Shown piece by piece: positions 61,791-64,000 of a stretch of DNA of 64,000 nt. The position numbers were made by a program, and so were the translations under genes. The DNA is taken from contig OZ244774.1 in the NCBI GenBank assembly GCA_965219485.1, positions 1,674,001 to 1,738,000 on the forward strand. The letters are read 5' to 3'. Within the stretch, counting starts at the first letter, position 1. Each line of letters starts with the position of its first letter. The notes below the pieces were generated by a model. That model did no database searches. It was not told the DNA's origin and saw nothing but the letters and a program-made list of their open reading frames with translations. This DNA comes from UBA8337 sp937907245. GTDB taxonomy: Bacteria; Pseudomonadota; Alphaproteobacteria; RS24.

Positions 61791-62251
61791 TGCCGCGAAT
61801 TGCACAGTGGCGCGATATTTGGGTGCTTGTGCTACTTGCGATTTTGGCGGGCGGCACGGCCCTTATGCAAAATCGCCATAAGCCCTTAAGCGTCGATGAT
61901 ATTGCCATTCGCGAGGTTATCCTCCAGCAAGTGCGCGCGTTCTCCGTAGAGGATGGCCCGATGGCGTTTAGCTTTGCGGCGCCAGATCTACAGACACAAT
62001 TTGAAACGCCAGATTATTTTATGGAAATGATTAAGGCGCATTACCGCCCGGTTTATTTTGCGCAGAAAGTAGACTTTTCTTCGCCTGCGCGCCCGCTTCG
62101 AGAAGACGAAAACATGCGGTTGCAGTCGGTTTTTCTCGTCGATGACCGAGGCGCCAGTCATAAAGCTCGTTACCTGATGCAAAAACAGCCGGATCGATCT
62201 TGGAAGATCGCCGGCTGTCATTTGCTTGCTTCCGACCTTGTAGATATTTAG
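61790..62251 (+). CDS. DUF4864 family protein
   Basis: 153 residues. An N-terminal transmembrane or signal segment (about 10-26) leads to a small domain: VILQQVRAFSVEDGPMAFSFAAPDLQTQFETPDYF, then AHYRPVYFAQKVDF and a late SWKIAGCHL, matching the DUF4864 pattern. Function unknown. The start shares one base with the phhB stop. The stop codon lies in the first, partial unit of a 13-bp repeat. Confidence 0.82.
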   Translation: MPRIAQWRDIWVLVLLAILAGGTALMQNRHKPLSVDDIAIREVILQQVRAFSVEDGPMAFSFAAPDLQTQFETPDYFMEMIKAHYRPVYFAQKVDFSSPARPLREDENMRLQSVFLVDDRGASHKARYLMQKQPDRSWKIAGCHLLASDLVDI

Positions 62252-62290
62252 GGCAAATATTTAGCGCAAATATTTAGCCCAAATATTTAG
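62243..62290 (+). repeat. 13-bp tandem repeat at the DUF4864 stop
   Basis: Partial GATATTTAG (with the stop codon), then GGCAAATATTTAG, CGCAAATATTTAG and CCCAAATATTTAG. TAG at 62249, 62262, 62275 and 62288 falls in all three frames. Confidence 0.92.
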
Positions 62291-62306
62291 GTCGGTAACG
62301 TTTGGT

Positions 62307-63089
62307 CTATCGTGGGGCCATACGAATGGCGCCATCGAGGCGAACATCTTCGCCGTTGAAGTAATTTACTTCACACATGGTCGCAGCCAATTTGGCGTAT
62401 TCTTCTGGCATACCAAGACGCGATGGATAAGGCACCATGGAACCCAAAGCTTGGCGCACATTCTCTGGTGCACCGGCAAGCAGTGGCGTGTCAAAAATAC
62501 CCGGCAAGATGGTGTTTACCCGAATGCCTTCACGCGACAAGTCACGCGCGATTGGCAAGGACATGCCAACCACACCCGCTTTGGAAGCCGAGTAAGCGGC
62601 TTGACCGATTTGGCCATCTTCGGCTGCAACCGAAGCCGTGTTCACAATCGCACCGCGATCGCCGCAAGCCAATGGGTCTAGGCTCATCATGCCAGCTGCA
62701 GATTTTGCGATGCAGCGGAATGTGCCAACCAAGTTAATCTGAATAATCAGGTTAAACGCATCGAGCGGGAAATGACTAATTTCGCCTGTCTCTTTGTTGC
62801 GCGACGCTGTTTTGACCGCATTGCCTGTACCCGCGCAATTGATCAGAATACGTTCCTGACCCAAAGCGTCACGGATTTTTGCAAAACCCGCATCCACATC
62901 TTCATCAGACGTGACGTTTACTTTAGCAAAAGCGCCGCCAACTTCTTTGGCTACGGCTTCGCCGCGTTCTTCGTTAAGGTCGAAAATACCGCATTTTACG
63001 CCATGCTCAGCCAACAGACGAACCGTTGCTTCGCCAAGACCTGACGCGCCACCTGTTACGATGGCAGTAATGTTTGAATCCAATTTCAT
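62307..63089 (-). CDS. Short-chain dehydrogenase, 3-hydroxyacyl-CoA dehydrogenase type 2-like
   Basis: NAD-dependent dehydrogenase, 260 residues. The NAD motif TGGASGLG is at 12-19, the catalytic triad is Ser153, Tyr166 and Lys170 (YSASK). LINCAGTGNA, PLDAFNLIIQINLVGTF and the insertion SLDPLACGDRG match HSD17B10-like enzymes that act on short acyl-CoAs. A fatty acid or branched amino acid role is likely; substrate not proven. Confidence 0.88.
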   Translation of the reverse strand: MKLDSNITAIVTGGASGLGEATVRLLAEHGVKCGIFDLNEERGEAVAKEVGGAFAKVNVTSDEDVDAGFAKIRDALGQERILINCAGTGNAVKTASRNKETGEISHFPLDAFNLIIQINLVGTFRCIAKSAAGMMSLDPLACGDRGAIVNTASVAAEDGQIGQAAYSASKAGVVGMSLPIARDLSREGIRVNTILPGIFDTPLLAGAPENVRQALGSMVPYPSRLGMPEEYAKLAATMCEVNYFNGEDVRLDGAIRMAPR

Positions 63090-63178
63090 GTTGTTTCTCC
63101 CGGAAATGGTGAACTCTAAGATGGCCAGACTTTATAAACTCGCACGCGCCCGCGCAAGTCTTAATGAAAGGGCAAAGC

Positions 63179-64000
63179 CTATCCCTTTGACGTATCCCTA
63201 TCCGAGGCCAAATAGGCCTCGCGACGCAGAATATAAAAGCTGGAGCCTACAATAATGAGAGCGCCCAATATCGTATAAGCGTCCGGCACGGTGGCGAAAA
63301 TCAGCCAACCCGCAATAGCCGCAAAAACAAGGCGCGAATAATCGACCGGCGCAATAACGCTGGCCTCGCCCAAGGCAAAAGCACGGATGAAGCAATTATG
63401 CGATATCGTCGCCAATATTCCCATGGCCACGAGCATCCAAAGCTCGTTCAGATTGGGCGTCTGCCAAACAAAAAACGTCGGGATAGAAATCAGCGCAATC
63501 GACACCGTGTTGGTATAAAACATCAGCGTTACCGGCCCATCATAACGAGACGCGATGGAGACCAATATTGTCGCCAAAGCGACCAAAAATGCGTGTCCTA
63601 AAGCGGCCAAAGCGCCAATACTAAGCGCCAAGCCCAGCGAGCCGACATCCATGCCAGGTCGCAACATAATCAGCACGCCAATAAAGCCCACCCCCGCCGC
63701 CAAGGCGCGGCGCAGGCCCACCGCTTCGGACAGAATAATGGCGGCTAAGGGTACGAGAAATAAATTACGCGAGAAACTTATCGCCTGCGCTTCCGCCAAG
63801 GGCAAAGCCACAATCGCGTAAAAGCCCAAAAACATGGCCAATGAACCGACCACGCCACGCGTCAGTTGCAACAGAGGGATTTTGGTCGCTATGCCAGCCC
63901 GAAGGCCGCCCGTGCGCCAGAAGATAGGCAAAATAACGGCCAAAGCCACAGCGGCCCGGAAAAACGAAATTTCAAACGGGTGCAACGTCTGGCCCAAAGT
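63179..64000 (-). CDS. EamA-family drug/metabolite transporter (5' partial)
   Basis: The frame is open to the window edge, so the true start lies beyond 64000; a TTG at 63997 is not the likely start because the first helix of the fold is missing. About 273 residues visible, with eight or nine helices in two EamA repeats (PFEISFFRAAVALAVI and a second repeat from about 140). LQLTRGVVGSLAMFLGFYAIVALPLAEA is typical. Substrate unknown. Confidence 0.85.
   Translation of the reverse strand, partial: TLGQTLHPFEISFFRAAVALAVILPIFWRTGGLRAGIATKIPLLQLTRGVVGSLAMFLGFYAIVALPLAEAQAISFSRNLFLVPLAAIILSEAVGLRRALAAGVGFIGVLIMLRPGMDVGSLGLALSIGALAALGHAFLVALATILVSIASRYDGPVTLMFYTNTVSIALISIPTFFVWQTPNLNELWMLVAMGILATISHNCFIRAFALGEASVIAPVDYSRLVFAAIAGWLIFATVPDAYTILGALIIVGSSFYILRREAYLASDRDTSKG

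Noticed and set aside
1..64000. tRNA, rRNA, CRISPR or insertion sequences
   Set aside because: No cloverleaf, rRNA signature, regularly spaced repeat-spacer array or transposase was seen; the tandem arrays have no unique spacers.

Overview
The window is a 64 kb chromosomal segment of an alphaproteobacterium with moderate GC (mid-50s by eye). The evidence is gene order. It shows atpHAGDC next to priA; the run lpd-sucB-sucA-sucD-sucC-mdh-zapE followed by sdhBADC; ffh-rpsP-rimM-trmD-rplS running into leuCDB-asd; dapF-mtaB-ftsY; a ccmABCD-ccmG block; and an alphaproteobacterial DUF2794 protein. No rRNA, tRNA, CRISPR, prophage or insertion sequence was recognised. The sequence alone does not give a genus. 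Almost everything is core metabolism, packed tightly with many 1- or 4-base start/stop overlaps.

Layout. 1-1.6 kb (+): a 5'-truncated 2-oxoglutarate/Fe(II) oxygenase and purU. 1.6-6.5 kb (-): F1 ATP synthase operon with an unusually short epsilon subunit. 6.7-10.6 kb: priA (-), then a transaldolase-like gene and xerC (+). 10.7-21 kb (-): 2-oxoglutarate dehydrogenase and succinyl-CoA synthetase genes, a membrane-anchored metallo-beta-lactamase protein, and mdh. 21-25 kb: zapE (-), divergent from a four-gene operon of predicted lipoproteins (+). 25-30.7 kb (-): sdhBADC, a MaoC hydratase and a CitE-like lyase, upstream of pdxY (+). 31.6-39.9 kb (-): asd and leuBDC, then rplS-trmD-rimM-rpsP and ffh. 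40-43.7 kb (+): dapF-mtaB-ftsY-yciB. 43.8-47.2 kb (-): a NUDIX gene and cytochrome c maturation genes, including a 42-residue ccmD. 47.3-50 kb (+): acnA. 50-54.8 kb (-): a Gld-type ABC exporter module. 55-56.2 kb: DUF2794 (+) and a Bax-inhibitor-1 protein (-). 56.3-59.6 kb (-): a FtsX-type ABC pair, followed by a divergent SGNH esterase. 60.4-62.3 kb (+): aldo/keto reductase, phhB and DUF4864. 62.3-64 kb (-): an SDR and a truncated EamA transporter.

How the genes work together. Most of the TCA cycle is here: aconitase, 2-oxoglutarate dehydrogenase E1/E2/E3, succinyl-CoA synthetase, succinate dehydrogenase and malate dehydrogenase. It sits beside F1 ATP synthase and the haem-delivery part of cytochrome c biogenesis, so the window encodes much of an aerobic respiratory core.

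Two things stand out. One is the uncharacterised lipoprotein operon (22.3-25.1 kb), which pairs a CsgG/LpoB-like protein carrying a C-terminal TPR with two related LPP20-like lipoproteins. The other is a set of short tandem repeats. Three arrays start inside or at a gene's stop codon and have unit lengths of 13, 22 and 25 bp, each one more than a multiple of three, so successive copies put stop codons in all three frames. Separate in-frame repeats (6-24 bp) expand protein tails and linkers in xerC, sucB, rpsP, ccmA, acnA and an ABC ATPase.
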